Part shown: piece after piece, positions 46,103 through 60,100 of the stretch
How positions within the stretch are numbered: the stretch's first letter is position 1
Layout: every line of letters begins with the position of its first letter
Assembly: GCA_030762175.1 (NCBI GenBank)
Contig: CM060834.1
Location: 64,461,501-64,525,500 of the forward strand
Source: Metallyticus violacea
Lineage: Eukaryota > Arthropoda > Insecta > Mantodea > Metallyticidae
DNA: 64,000 nucleotides
Direction of reading: 5' to 3'
Translations under genes and position numbers: made by a program
Notes under the pieces: model-generated
What the model was told of the DNA's origin: nothing
The model's input: the letters and a program-made list of their open reading frames with translations, nothing else
The model's database searches: none

Positions 46103-49100
46103 TCCAAGTTTGGAAACTTCGTTAGAATCACTTTTTTTCCGTTCTTATGTGAGATAACTGGTTCTCTTTCCTTATACTAGTTTGATAACCTCAGAAAAGG
46201 AAATTATGCGCAAAGAATCTCGAAAAGAAAAAAGGTTTTTTTCGAAGTTTGGAAACTTCGTTTGAATCACTTTTTTTTCCGTTCTTATTTGAGATAACTG
46301 GTTCTCTTTCATTATATTAGTTTGATAGCGTCAGTAAAGCATATTATGCGCAAAGAATCTGGAAAAGAAAAAAAAATTTTTTCGAAGTTTGGAAACTTCG
46401 TTAGAATCACTTTTTTCCGTTCTTATTTGAGATAACTGGTTCTCTTTCATTATACTAGTTTGATAGCCTCAGTAAAGCATATTATGCGCAAAGAATCTCG
46501 AAAAGAAAAAAAATTTTTTTCGAAGTTTGGAAACTTCGTTAGAATCACTTTTTTCCGTTCTTATTTGAGATAACTGGTTCTCTTTCATTATACTAGTTTG
46601 ATAGCCTCAGTAAAGCATATTATGCGCAAAGAATCTCGAAAAGAAAAAAAAAATTTTTTCGAAGTTTGGAAACGTCGTTTGAATCACTTTTTCCGTTCTT
46701 ATTTGAGATTACTGGTTCTCTTTCATTATAGTAGTTTGATAGCCTCAGAAAAGCATATTATGCGCAAAGAATCTCCAAAAGAAAAAAGTTTTTTTTCGAA
46801 GTTTGGAAACTTCTTTAGAATCACTTTTTTTCCGTTCTTATTTGAGATAACTGGTTCTCTTTCGTTATACTAGTTTGATAGCCTCAGTAAAGCATATTAT
46901 GCGCAAAGAATCTGGAAAAGAAAAAAAATTATTTTCGAATTTTGGAAACTTCGTTAGAATCACTTTTTTTCCGTTCTTAATTGAGATAACTGGTTCTCTT
47001 TCATTATACTAGTTTGATAGCCTCAGTAAAGCATATTATGCGCAAAGAATCTCGAAAAGAAAAAAGTTTTTTTTTGAAGTTTGGAAACTTCATTAGAATC
47101 ACTTTTTTTCCGTTCTTATTTGAGATAACTGGTTCTCTTTCATTATACTAGTTTGATAGGCTCAGTAAAGCATATTATGCGCAAAGAATCTCGAAAAGAA
47201 AAAAAAATTTTTCGAAGTTTGGAATCGTCGTTTGAATCACTTTTTTCCGTTCTTATTTGAGATTACTGGTTCTCTTTCATTATACTAGTTTGATAGCCTC
47301 AGCAAAGCATATTATGCGCAAAGAATCTCGAAAAGAAAAAAATTTTTTTCGAAGTTTGGAAACTTCGTTAGAATCACTTTTTTTCCGTTCTTATTTGAGA
47401 TAACTGGTTCTCTTTCATTATACTAGTTTGATAGGCTTAGTAAAGCATATTATGCGCAAAGAATCTCGAAAATAAAAAAATTTTTTTTCGAAGTTTGGAA
47501 ACGTCGTTTGAATCACTTTTTTCCGTTCTTATTTGAGATTACTGGTTCTCTTTCATTATAGTAGTTTGATAGCCTCAGAAAAGCATATTATGCACAAAGA
47601 ATCTCGAAAAGAAAAAAAAATTTTTTCGAAATTTGGACACTTCGTTAGAATCACTTTTTTTCCGATCTTATTTGAGATAACTGGTTCTCTTTCATTATAC
47701 TAGTTTGATAGCCTCAGCAAATCATATTATGCGCAAAGAATCTCGAAAAGAAAAAAAATTTTTTTCGAAGTTTGGAAACTTCGTTAGATTAACTTTTTTT
47801 CCGTTCTTATTTGAGATAACTGGTTCTCTTTCATTATACTAGTTTGATAGCCTCAGCAAAGAATATTATGCGCAAAGAATCTCGAAAAGAAAAAAAATTT
47901 TTTTCGAAGTTTGGAAACTTCGTTAGAATCACTTTTTTTCCGTTCTTATTTGAGATAACTGGTTCTCTTTCATTATACTAGTTTGATAGGCTCAGTAAAG
48001 CATATTATGCGCAAAGAATCTGGAAAAGAAAAAAAAAATTTTTCGAAGTTTGGAAACGTCGTTTGAATCACTTTTTTCCATTCTTATTTGAGATTCCTGG
48101 TTCTCTTTCATTATACTACTTTGATAGCCTCAGTAAAGCATATTATGCGCAAAGAATCTCGAAAAGAAAAAAAAATTTTTTCGAAGTTTGGAAACGTCGT
48201 TTGAATCACTTTTTCCGTTCTTATTTGAGATTACTGGTTCTCTTTCATTATAGTAGTTTGATAGCCTCAGAAAAGCATATTATGCGCAAAGAATCTCGAA
48301 AAGAAAAAAGTTTTTTTTCGAAGTTTGGAAACTTCTTTAGAATCACTTTTTTTCCGTTCTTATTTGAGATAACTGGTTCTCTTTCATTATACTAGTTTGA
48401 TAGCCTCAGTAAAGCATATTATGCGCAAAGAATCTGGAAAAGAAAAAAAATTATTTTCGAAGTTTGGAAACTTCGTTAGAATCACTTTTTTTCCGTTCTT
48501 ATTTGAGATAACTGGTTCTCTTTCATTATACTAGTTTGATAGCCTCAGTAAAGCATATTATGCGCAAAGAATCTCGAAAAGAAAAAAATTTTTTTTCGAA
48601 GTTTGGAAAAGTCGTTTGAATCACTTTTTTCCGTTCTTATTTGAGATTACTGGTTATCTTTCATTATAGTAGTTTGATAGCCTCAGAAAAGCATATTATG
48701 CACAAAGAATCTCGAAAAGAAAAAAAAATTTTTTCGAAGTTTGGACACCTCGTTAGAATCACTTTTTTCCGATCTTATTTGAGATAACTGGTTCTCTTTC
48801 ATTATACTAGTTTGATAGCCTCAGCAAAGCATATTATGCGCAAAGAATCTCGAAAAGAAAAATATTTTTTTTCGAAGTTTGGAAACTTCGTTAGAATCAC
48901 TTTTTTTCCGTTCTTATTTGAGATAACTGGTTCTCTTTCATTATACTAGTTTGATAGCCTCAGAAAAGCATATTATGCGCAAAGAATCTCGAAAAGAAAA
49001 AAGTTTTTTTTCGAAGTTTGGAAACTTCTTTAGAATCACTTTTTTTCCGTTCTTATTTGAGATAACTGGTTCTCTTTCATTATACTAGTTTGATAGCCTC

Positions 49101-49288
49101 AGTAAAGCATATTATGCGCAAAGAATCTGGAAAAGAAAAAAAATTTTTTTCGAAGTTTGAAAACTTCGTTAGAATCACTTTTTTTCCGTTCTTATTTGAG
49201 ATAACTGGTTCTATTTCATTATACTAGTTTGATAGCCTCAGTAAAGCATATGATGCGCAAAGAATCTGGAAAAGAAAAAAAATTTTTT
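46103..49288 (+). repeat. 23-monomer tandem unit, copy 1 (3,186 bp)
   Basis: The unit begins with the cttatgtgag / gataacctcag monomer. tcgaattttgg (46,935) and cttaattgag (46,976) recur at 50,120 and 50,161. A private change, tttccaag for tttcgaag, destroys the usual TTCGAA near 46,104. From about 48,490 to 48,950 this copy differs from copy 2, then agreement resumes. Confidence 0.8.
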
Positions 49289-52200
49289 TCGAAGTTAGGA
49301 AACTTCGTTAGAATCACTTTTTTTCCGTTCTTATGTGAGATAACTGGTTCTCTTTCCTTATACTAGTTTGATAACCTCAGAAAAGGAAATTATGCGCAAA
49401 GAATCTCGAAAAGAAAAAAGGTTTTTTTCGAAGTTTGGAAACTTAGTTTGAATCACTTTTTTTTCCGTTCTTATTTGAGATAACTGGTTCTCTTTCATTA
49501 TATTAGTTTGATAGCGTCAGTAAAGCATATTATGCGCAAAGAATCTGGAAAAGAAAAAAAAATTTTTTCGAAGTTTGGAAACTTCGTTAGAATCACTTTT
49601 TTCCGTTCTTATTTGAGATAACTGGTTCTCTTTCATTATACTAGTTTGATAGCCTCAGTAAAGCATATTATGCGCAAAGAATCTCGAAAAGAAAAAAAAT
49701 TTTTTTCGAAGTTTGGAAACTTCGTTAGAATCACTTTTTTCCGTTCTTATTTGAGATAACTGGTTCTCTTTCATTATACTAGTTTGATAGCCTCAGTAAA
49801 GCATATTATGCGCAAAGAATCTCGAAAAGAAAAAAAAATTTTTTCGAAGTTTGGAAACGTCGTTTGAATCACTTTTTCCGTTCTTATTTGAGATTACTGG
49901 TTCTCTTTCATTATAGTAGTTTGATAGCCTCAGAAAAGCATATTATGCGCAAAGAATCTCCAAAAGAAAAAAGTTTTTTTTCGAAGTTTGGAAACTTCTT
50001 TAGAATCACTTTTTTTCCGTTCTTATTTGAGATAACTGGTTCTCTTTCGTTATACTAGTTTGATAGCCTCAGTAAAGCATATTATGCGCAAAGAATCTGG
50101 AAAAGAAAAAAAATTATTTTCGAATTTTGGAAACTTCGTTAGAATCACTTTTTTTCCGTTCTTAATTGAGATAACTGGTTCTCTTTCATTATACTAGTTT
50201 GATAGCCTCAGTAAAGCATATTATGCGCAAAGAATCTCGAAAAGAAAAAAGTTTTTTTTTGAAGTTTGGAAACTTCATTAGAATCACTTTTTTTCCGTTC
50301 TTATTTGAGATAACTGGTTCTCTTTCATTATACTAGTTTGATAGGCTCAGTAAAGCATATTATGCGCAAAGAATCTCGAAAAGAAAAAAAAATTTTTCGA
50401 AGTTTGGAATCGTCGTTTGAATCACTTTTTTCCGTTCTTATTTGAGATTACTGGTTCTCTTTCATTATACTAGTTTGATAGCCTCAGCAAAGCATATTAT
50501 GCGCAAAGAATCTCGAAAAGAAAAAAAATTTTTTTCGAAGTTTGGAAACTTCGTTAGAATCACTTTTTTTCCGTTCTTATTTGAGATAACTGGTTCTCTT
50601 TCATTATACTAGTTTGATAGGCTTAGTAAAGCATATTATGCGCAAAGAATCTCGAAAAGAAAAAAATTTTTTTTCGAAGTTTGGAAACGTCGTTTGAATC
50701 ACTTTTTTCCGTTCTTATTTGAGATTACTGGTTCTCTTTCATTATAGTAGTTTGATAGCCTCAGAAAAGCATATTATGCACAAAGAATCTCGAAAAGAAA
50801 AAAAAATTTTTTCGAAATTTGGACACTTCGTTAGAATCACTTTTTTTCCGATCTTATTTGAGATAACTGGTTCTCTTTCATTATACTAGTTTGATAGCCT
50901 CAGCAAATCATATTATGCGCAAAGAATCTCGAAAAGAAAAAAAATTTTTTTCGAAGTTTGGAAACTTCGTTAGATTAACTTTTTTTCCGTTCTTATTTGA
51001 GATAACTGGTTCTCTTTCATTATACTAGTTTGATAGCCTCAGCAAAGAATATTATGCGCAAAGAATCTCGAAAAGAAAAAAAATTTTTTTCGAAGTTTGG
51101 AAACTTCGTTAGAATCACTTTTTTTCCGTTCTTATTTGAGATAACTGGTTCTCTTTCATTATACTAGTTTGATAGGCTCAGTAAAGCATATTATGCGCAA
51201 AGAATCTGGAAAAGAAAAAAAAATTTTTTCGAAGTTTGGAAACGTCGTTTGAATCACTTTTTTCCATTCTTATTTGAGATTCCTGGTTCTCTTTCATTAT
51301 ACTACTTTGATAGCCTCAGTAAAACATATTATGCGCAAAGAATCTCGAAAAGAAAAAAAAATTTTTTCGAAGTTTGGAAACGTCGTTTGAATCACTTTTT
51401 CCGTTCTTATTTGAGATTACTGGTTCTCTTTCATTATAGTAGTTTGATAGCCTCAGAAAAGCATATTATGCGCAAAGAATCTCCAAAAGAAAAAAGTTTT
51501 TTTTCGAAGTTTGGAAACTTCTTTAGAATCACTTTTTTTCCGTTCTTATTTGAGATAACTGGTTCTCTTTCATTATACTAGTTTGATAGCCTCAGTAAAG
51601 CATATTATGCGCAAAGAATCTGGAAAAGAAAAAAAATTATTTTCGAAGTTTGGAAACTTCGTTAGAATCACTTTTTTTCCGTTCTTAATTGAGATAACTG
51701 GTTCTCTTTCATTATACTAGTTTGATAGCCTCAGTAAAGCACATTATGCGCAAAGAATCTCGAAAAGAAAAAAGTTATTTTTGAAGTTTGGAAACTTTGT
51801 TTGAATCACTTTTTTTCCGTTCTTATTTGAGATAACTGGTTCTCTTTCATTATACTAGTTTTTTTAGGCTCAGTAAAGCATATGATGCGCAAAGAATCTG
51901 GAAAAGAAAAAAAATTTTTTTCGAAGTTAGGAAACTTCCTTAGAATCACTTTTTTTCCGTTCTTATTTGAGATAACTGGTTCTCTTTCATTATACTAGTT
52001 AGATAGCCTCAGTAAAGCATATTATGCGCAAAGAATCTGGAAAAGAAAAAAAATTTTTTTCGAAGTTTTGAAACTTCGTTAGAATCACTTTTTTTCCGTT
52101 CTTATTTGAGATAACTGGTTCTCTTTCATTATACTAGTTTGATAGCCTCAGTAAAGCATATTATGCGCAAAGAATCTGGAAAAGAAAAAAAATTTTTTTC

Positions 52201-52753
52201 GAAGTTTTGAAACTTCGTTAGAATCACTTTTTTTCCGTTCTTATTTGAGATAACTGGTTCTCTTTATTATACTAGTTTGATAGCCTCAGTAAAGCATATT
52301 ATGCGCAAAGAATCTCGAAAAGAAAAAAATATTTTTTCGAAGTTTGGAAACGTCTTTTGAATCACTTTTTTTCCGTTCTTATTTGAGATAACTGGTTCTC
52401 TTTCATTATACTAGTTTGATAGCCTCAGAAAAGCATATTATGCGCAAAGAATCTTGAAAAGAAAAAAGTTTTTTTTCGAAGTTTGGAAACTTCTTTAGAA
52501 TCACTTTTTTTCCGTTCTTATTTGAGATAACTGGTTCTCTTTCATTATACTAGTTTGATAGCCTCAGTAAAGCATATTATGCGCAAAGAATCTGGAAAAG
52601 AAAAAAAATTTTTTTCGAAGTTTGAAAACTTCGTTAGAATCACTTTTTTTCCGTTCTTATTTGAGATAACTGGTTCTATTTCATTATACTAGTTTGATAG
52701 CCTCAGTAAAGCATATGATGCGCAAAGAATCTGGAAAAGAAAAAAAATTTTTT
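49289..52753 (+). repeat. 23-monomer tandem unit, copy 2, enlarged to 25 monomers (3,465 bp)
   Basis: This follows copy 1 at about 3,185 bp up to about 51,670. It then carries monomers not in copy 1: cttaattgag, gttatttttgaag, an agtttttttaggctc variant at about 51,856, gaagttagg with agttagatag at 51,997, two gaagttttgaaac monomers, and ggttctctttattat. It ends with the ctatttcatt and gcatatgatgcgc monomer shared with copy 1. Confidence 0.78.
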
Positions 52754-54417
52754 TCGAAGTTAGGAAACTTCGTTAGAATCACTTTTTTTTCCGTTCTTAT
52801 GTGAGATAACTGGTTCTCTTTCCTTATACTAGTTTGATAACCTCAGAAAAGGAAATTATGCGCAAAGAATCTCGAAAAGAAAAAAGGTTTTTTTCGAAGT
52901 TTGGAAACTTCGTTTGAATCACTTTTTTTTCCGTTCTTATTTGAGATAACTGGTTCTCTTTCATTATATTAGTTTGATAGCGTCAGTAAAGCATATTATG
53001 CGCAAAGAATCTGGAAAAGAAAAAAAAATTTTTTCGAAGTTTGGAAACTTCGTTAGAATCACTTTTTTCCGTTCTTATTTGAGATAACTGGTTCTCTTTC
53101 ATTATACTAGTTTGATAGCCTCAGTAAAGCATATTATGCGCAAAGAATCTCGAAAAGAAAAAAAATTTTTTTCGAAGTTTGGAAACTTCGTTAGAATCAC
53201 TTTTTTCCGTTCTTATTTGAGATAACTGGTTCTCTTTCATTATACTAGTTTGATAGCCTCAGTAAAGCATATTATGCGCAAAGAATCTCGAAAAGAAAAA
53301 AAAATTTTTTCGAAGTTTGGAAACGTCGTTTGAATCACTTTTTCCGTTCTTATTTGAGATTACTGGTTCTCTTTCATTATAGTAGTTTGATAGCCTCAGA
53401 AAAGCATATTATGCGCAAAGAATCTCCAAAAGAAAAAAAAATTTTTTCGAAATTTGGACACTTCGTTAGAATCACTTTTTTTCCGATCTTATTTGAGATA
53501 ACTGGTTCTCTTTCATTATACTAGTTTGATAGCCTCAGCAAATCATATTATGCGCAAAGAATCTCGAAAAGAAAAAAAATTTTTTTCGAAGTTTGGAAAC
53601 TTCGTTAGATTAACTTTTTTTCCGTTCTTATTTGAGATAACTGGTTCTCTTTCATTATACTAGTTTGATAGCCTCAGCAAAGAATATTATGCGCAAAGAA
53701 TCTCGAAAAGAAAAAAAATTTTTTTCGAAGTTTGGAAACTTCGTTAGAATCACTTTTTTTCCGTTCTTATTTGAGATAACTGGTTCTCTTTCATTATACT
53801 AGTTTGATAGGCTCAGTAAAGCATATTATGCGCAAAGAATCTGGAAAAGAAAAAAAAAATTTTTCGAAGTTTGGAAACGTCGTTTGAATCACTTTTTTCC
53901 ATTCTTATTTGAGATTCCTGGTTCTCTTTCATTATACTACTTTGATAGCCTCAGTAAAGCATATTATGCGCAAAGAATCTCGAAAAGAAAAAAAAATTTT
54001 TTCGAAGTTTGGAAACGTCGTTTGAATCACTTTTTCCGTTCTTATTTGAGATTACTGGTTCTCTTTCATTATAGTAGTTTGATAGCCTCAGAAAAGCATA
54101 TTATGCGCAAAGAATCTCCAAAAGAAAAAAGTTTTTTTTCGAAGTTTGGAAACTTCTTTAGAATCACTTTTTTTCCGTTCTTATTTGAGATAACTGGTTC
54201 TCTTTCATTATACTAGTTTGATAGCCTCAGTAAAGCATATTATGCGCAAAGAATCTGGAAAAGAAAAAAAATTATTTTTGAAGTTTGGAAACTTTGTTTG
54301 AATCACTTTTTTTCCGTTCTTATTTGAGATAACTGGTTCTCTTTCATTATACTAGTTTTTTTAGGCTCAGTAAAGCATATGATGCGCAAAGAATCTGGAA
54401 AAGAAAAAAAATTTTTT
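52754..54417 (+). repeat. 23-monomer tandem unit, copy 3, with a six-monomer deletion
   Basis: This follows copy 2 at 3,465-3,466 bp until the A-run at 53,426-53,440. After that it follows copy 2 at 2,635 bp. The shift of 831 bp equals six monomers. The gattcctgg / tactactttg monomers follow near 53,910-53,945, and the segment ends with the agtttttttaggctc monomer near 54,352. Confidence 0.8.
53310..53446 (+). repeat. Deletion junction monomer
   Basis: The 5' part through aatctccaaaag matches 49,844 onward. The spacer then has the long A-run and leads into cgaaatttggacacttcg, which in copy 2 (50,813) comes six monomers later. The fusion is in exact register within the A-run. Confidence 0.82.
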
Positions 54418-57187
54418 TCGAAGTTAGGAAACTTCCTTAGAATCACTTTTTTTCCGTTCTTATTTGAGATAACTGGTTCTCTTTCATTATACTAGTTAGA
54501 TAGCCTCAGTAAAGCATATTATGCGCAAAGAATCTGGAAAAGAAAAAAAATTTTTTTCGAAGTTTTGAAACTTCGTTAGAATCACTTTTTTTCCGTTCTT
54601 ATTTGAGATAACTGGTTCTCTTTCATTATACTAGTTTGATAGCCTCAGTAAAGCATATTATGCGCAAAGAATCTGGAAAAGAAAAAAAATTTTTTTCGAA
54701 GTTTTGAAACTTCGTTAGAATCACTTTTTTTCCGTTCTTATTTGAGATAACTGGTTCTCTTTATTATACTAGTTTGATAGCCTCAGTAAAGCATATTATG
54801 CGCAAAGAATCTCGAAAAGAAAAAAATATTTTTTCGAAGTTTGGAAACGTCTTTTGAATCACTTTTTTCCGTTCTTATTTGAGATTACTGCTTCTCTTTC
54901 ATTATAGTAGTTTGATAGCCTCAGAAAAGCATATTATGCTCAAAGAATCTCGAAAAGAAAAAAATTTTTTTTCGAAGTTTGGAAACGTCGTTTGAATCAA
55001 TTTTTTCCGTTCTTATTTGAGATTACTGGTTCTCTTTCATTATAGTAGAATGATAGCCTCAGAAAAGCATATTATGCACAAAGAATATCGAAAAGAAAAA
55101 AAATTTTTTTGGAAGTTTGGAAACTTCGTTAGAATCACTTTTATTCCGTTCTTATTTGAGATAACTGGTTCTCTTTCATTATACTAGTTTGATAGCCTCA
55201 GAAAAGCATATTATGCGCAAAGAATCTCGAAAAGAAAAAAGTTTTTTTTCGAAGTTTGGAAACTTCGTTTGAATAACTTTTTTTCCGTTCTTATTTGAGA
55301 TAACTGGTTCTCTTTCATTATACTACTTTGATAGCCTCAGCAAAGCATATTATGCACAAAGAATCTCGAAAAGAAAAAAGTTTTTTTTCGAAGTTTGGAA
55401 ACGTCGTTTGAATCACTTTTTTCCGTTCTTATTTGAGATTACTGGTTCTCTTTCATTATAGTAGTTTGATAGCCTCAGAAAAGCATATTATGCACAAAGA
55501 ATCTCGAAAAGAAAAAAAAAATTTTTCGAAATTTGGACACTTCGTTAGAATCACTTTTTTTCCGATCTTATTTGAGATAACTGGTTCTCTTTCATTATAC
55601 TAGTTTGATAGCCTCAGCAAATCATATTATGCGCAAAGAATCTCGAAAAGAAAAAAAATTTTTTTCGAAGTTTGGAAACTTCGTTAGATTAACTTTTTTT
55701 CCGTTCTTATTTGAGATAACTGGTTCTCTTTCATTATACTAGTTTGATAGCCTCAGCAAAGAATATTATGCGCAAAGAATCTCGAAAAGAAAAAAAATTA
55801 TTTTCGAAGTTTGGAAACTTCGTTAGAATCACTTTTTTTCCGTTCTTATTTGAGATAACTGGTTCTCTTTCATTATACTAGTTTGATAGGCTCAGTAAAG
55901 CATATTATGCGCAAAGAATCTCGAAAAGAAAAAAAAATTTTTTCGAAGTTTGGAAACGTCGTTTGAATCACTTTTTCCGTTCTTATTTGAGATTACTGGT
56001 TCTCTTTCATTATAGTAGTTTGATAGCCTCAGAAAAGCATATTATGCGCAAAGAATCTCGAAAAGAAAAAAGTTTTTTTTCGAAGTTTGGAAACTTCTTT
56101 AGAATCACTTTTTTTCCGTTCTTATTTGAGATAACTGGTTCTCTTTCATTATACTAGTTTGATAGCCTCAGTAAAGCATATTATGCGCAAAGAATCTCGA
56201 AAAGAAAAAAAATTTTTTCGAAGTTTGGAATCGTCGTTTGAATCACTTTTTTCCGTTCTTATTTGAGATTACTGGTTCTCTTTCATTATACTAGTTTGAT
56301 AGCCTCAGCAAAGCATATTATGCGCAAAGAATCTCGAAAAGAAAAAAAATTTTTTTCGAAGTTTGGAAGCTTCGTTAGAATCACTTTTTTTCCGTTCTTA
56401 TTTGAGATAACTGGTTCTCTTTCATTATACTAGTTTGATAGCCTCAGTAAAGCATATTATGCGCAAAGAATCTCGAAAAGAAAAAAATTTTTTTTCGAAG
56501 TTTGGAAACGTCGTTTGAATCACTTTTTTCCGTTCTTATTTGAGATTACTGGTTATCTTTCATTATAGTAGTTTGATAGCCTCAGAAAAGCATATTATGC
56601 ACAAAGAATCTCGAAAAGAAAAAAAAATTTTTTCGAAGTTTGGACACCTCGTTAGAATCACTTTTTTCCGATCTTATTTGAGATAACTGGTTCTCTTTCA
56701 TTATACTAGTTTGATAGCCTCAGCAAAGCATATTATGCGCAAAGAATCTCGAAAAGAAAAATATTTTTTTTCGAAGTTTGGAAACTTCGTTAGAATCACT
56801 TTTTTTCCGTTCTTATTTGAGATAACTGGTTCTCTTTCATTATACTAGTTTGATAGCCTCAGAAAAGCATATTATGCGCAAAGAATCTCGAAAAGAAAAA
56901 AGTTTTTTTTCGAAGTTTGGAAACTTCTTTAGAATCACTTTTTTTCCGTTCTTATTTGAGATAACTGGTTCTCTTTCATTATAATAGTTTGATAGCCTCA
57001 GTAAAGCATATTATGCGCAAAGAATCTGGAAAAGAAAAAAAATTTTTTTCGAAGTTTGAAAACTTCGTTAGAATCACTTTTTTTCCGTTCTTATTTGAGA
57101 TAACTGGTTCTATTTCATTATACTAGTTTGATAGCCTCAGTAAAGCATATGATGCGCAAAGAATCTGGAAAAGAAAAAAAATTTTTT
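54418..57187 (+). repeat. 20-monomer tandem unit, copy 1 (2,770 bp)
   Basis: The unit begins with gaagttaggaaacttcc and agttagatag (54,494). That mark recurs at 57,264, and agtagaatg moves from 55,044 to 57,814, both 2,770 bp. It includes two gaagttttgaaac monomers, ggttctctttattat, ctgcttctc, agtagaatgatag with tttttggaag, tactactttg, cgaaatttggacac, cagcaaatcat, gattaac, ggaagcttcg (a rare AAGCTT, near 56,365), ggttatcttt and the ctatttcatt monomer (57,110). Confidence 0.84.
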
Positions 57188-60100
57188 TCGAAGTTAGGAA
57201 ACTTCCTTAGAATCACTTTTTTTCCGTTCTTATTTGAGATAACTGGTTCTCTTTCATTATACTAGTTAGATAGCCTCAGTAAAGCATATTATGCGCAAAG
57301 AATCTGGAAAAGAAAAAAAATTTTTTTCGAAGTTTTGAAACTTCGTTAGAATCACTTTTTTTCCGTTCTTATTTGAGATAACTGGTTCTCTTTCATTATA
57401 CTAGTTTGATAGCCTCAGTAAAGCATATTATGCGCAAAGAATCTGGAAAAGAAAAAAAAATTTTTTCGAAGTTTTGAAACTTCGTTAGAATCACTTTTTT
57501 TCCGTTCTTATTTGAGATAACTGGTTCTCTTTATTATACTAGTTTGATAGCCTCAGTAAAGCATATTATGCGCAAAGAATCTCGAAAAGAAAAAAATATT
57601 TTTTCGAAGTTTGGAAACGTCTTTTGAATCACTTTTTTCCGTTCTTATTTGAGATTACTGCTTCTCTTTCATTATAGTAGTTTGATAGCCTCAGAAAAGC
57701 ATATTATGCTCAAAGAATCTCGAAAAGAAAAAAATTTTTTTTCGAAGTTTGGAAACGTCGTTTGAATCAATTTTTTCCGTTCTTATTTGAGATTACTGGT
57801 TCTCTTTCATTATAGTAGAATGATAGCCTCAGAAAAGCATATTATGCACAAAGAATATCGAAAAGAAAAAAAATTTTTTTGGAAGTTTGGAAACTTCGTT
57901 AGAATCACTTTTATTCCGTTCTTATTTGAGATAACTGGTTCTCTTTCATTATACTAGTTTGATAGCCTCAGAAAAGCATATTATGCGCAAAGAATCTCGA
58001 AAAGAAAAAAGTTTTTTTTCGAAGTTTGGAAACTTCGTTTGAATAACTTTTTTTCCGTTCTTATTTGAGATAACTGGTTCTCTTTCATTATACTACTTTG
58101 ATAGCCTCAGCAAAGCATATTATGCACAAAGAATCTCGAAAAGAAAAAATTTTTTTTTCGAAGTTTGGAAACGTCGTTTGAATCACTTTTTTCCGTTCTT
58201 ATTTGAGATTACTGGTTCTCTTTCATTATAGTAGTTTGATAGCCTCAGAAAAGCATATTATGCACAAAGAATCTCGAAAAGAAAAAAAAATTTTTTCGAA
58301 ATTTGGACACTTCGTTAGAATCACTTTTTTTCCGATCTTATTTGAGATAACTGGTTCTCTTTCATTATACTAGTTTGATAGCCTCAGCAAATCATATTAT
58401 GCGCAAAGAATCTCGAAAAGAAAAAAAATTTTTTTCGAAGTTTGGAAACTTCGTTAGATTAACTTTTTTTCCGTTCTTATTTGAGATAACTGGTTCTCTT
58501 TCATTATACTAGTTTGATAGCCTCAGCAAAGAATATTATGCGCAAAGAATCTCGAAAAGAAAAAAAATTTTTTTCGAAGTTTGGAAACTTCGTTAGAATC
58601 ACTTTTTTTCCGTTCTTATTTGAGATAACTGGTTCTCTTTCATTATACTAGTTTGATAGGCTCAGTAAAGCATATTATGCGCAAAGAATCTGGAAAAGAA
58701 AAAAAAATTTTTTCGAAGTTTGGAAACGTCGTTTGAATCACTTTTTTCCATTCTTATTTGAGATTCCTGGTTCTCTTTCATTATACTACTTTGATAGCCT
58801 CAGTAAAGCATATTATGCGCAAAGAATCTCGAAAAGAAAAAAAAATTTTTTCGAAGTTTGGAAACGTCGTTTGAATCACTTTTTCCGTTCTTATTTGAGA
58901 TTACTGGTTCTCTTTCATTATAGTAGTTTGATAGCCTCAGAAAAGCATATTATGCGCAAAGAATCTCGAAAAGAAAAAAGTTTTTTTTCGAAGTTTGGAA
59001 ACTTCTTTAGAATCACTTTTTTTCCGTTCTTATTTGAGATAACTGGTTCTCTTTCATTATACTAGTTTGATAGCCTCAGTAAAGCATATTATGCGCAAAG
59101 AATCCGGAAAAGAAAAAAAATTATTTTCGAAGTTTGGAAACTTCGTTAGAATCACTTTTTTTCCGTTCTTAATTGAGATAACTGGTTCTCTTTCATTATA
59201 CTAGTTTGATAGCCTCAGTAAAGCACATTATGCGCAAAGAATCTCGAAAAGAAAAAAGTTTATTTTTGAAGTTTGGAAACTTTGTTAGAATCACTTTTTT
59301 TCCGTTCTTATTTGAGATAACTGGTTCTCTTTCATTATACTAGTTTTTTTAGGCTCAGTAAAGCATATTATGCGCAAAGAATCTCGAAAAGAAAAAAATT
59401 TTTTTCGAAGTTTGGAATCGTCGTTTGAATCACTTTTTTCCGTTCTTATTTGAGATTACTGGTTCTCTTTCATTATACTAGTTTGATAGCCTCAGCAAAG
59501 CATATTATGCGCAAAGAATCTCGAAAAGAAAAAAAATTTTTTTCGAAGTTTGGAAGCTTCGTTAGAATCACTTTTTTTCCGTTCTTATTTGAGATAACTG
59601 GTTCTCTTTCATTATACTAGTTTGATAGCCTCAGTAAAGCATATTATGCGCAAAGAATCTCGAAAAGAAAAAAATTTTTTTTCGAAGTTTGGAAACGTCG
59701 TTTGAATCACTTTTTTCCGTTCTTATTTGAGATTACTGGTTATCTTTCATTATAGTAGTTTGATAGCCTCAGAAAAGCATATTATGCACAAAGAATCTCG
59801 AAAAGAAAAAAAAATTTTTTCGAAGTTTGGACACCTCGTTAGAATCACTTTTTTCCGATCTTATTTGAGATAACTGGTTCTCTTTCATTATACTAGTTTG
59901 ATAGCCTCAGCAAAGCATATTATGCGCAAAGAATCTCGAAAAGAAAAATATTTTTTTTCGAAGTTTGGAAACTTCGTTAGAATCACTTTTTTTCCGTTCT
60001 TATTTGAGATAACTGGTTCTCTTTCATTATACTAGTTTGATAGCCTCAGAAAAGCATATTATGCGCAAAGAATCTCGAAAAGAAAAAAGTTTTTTTCGAA

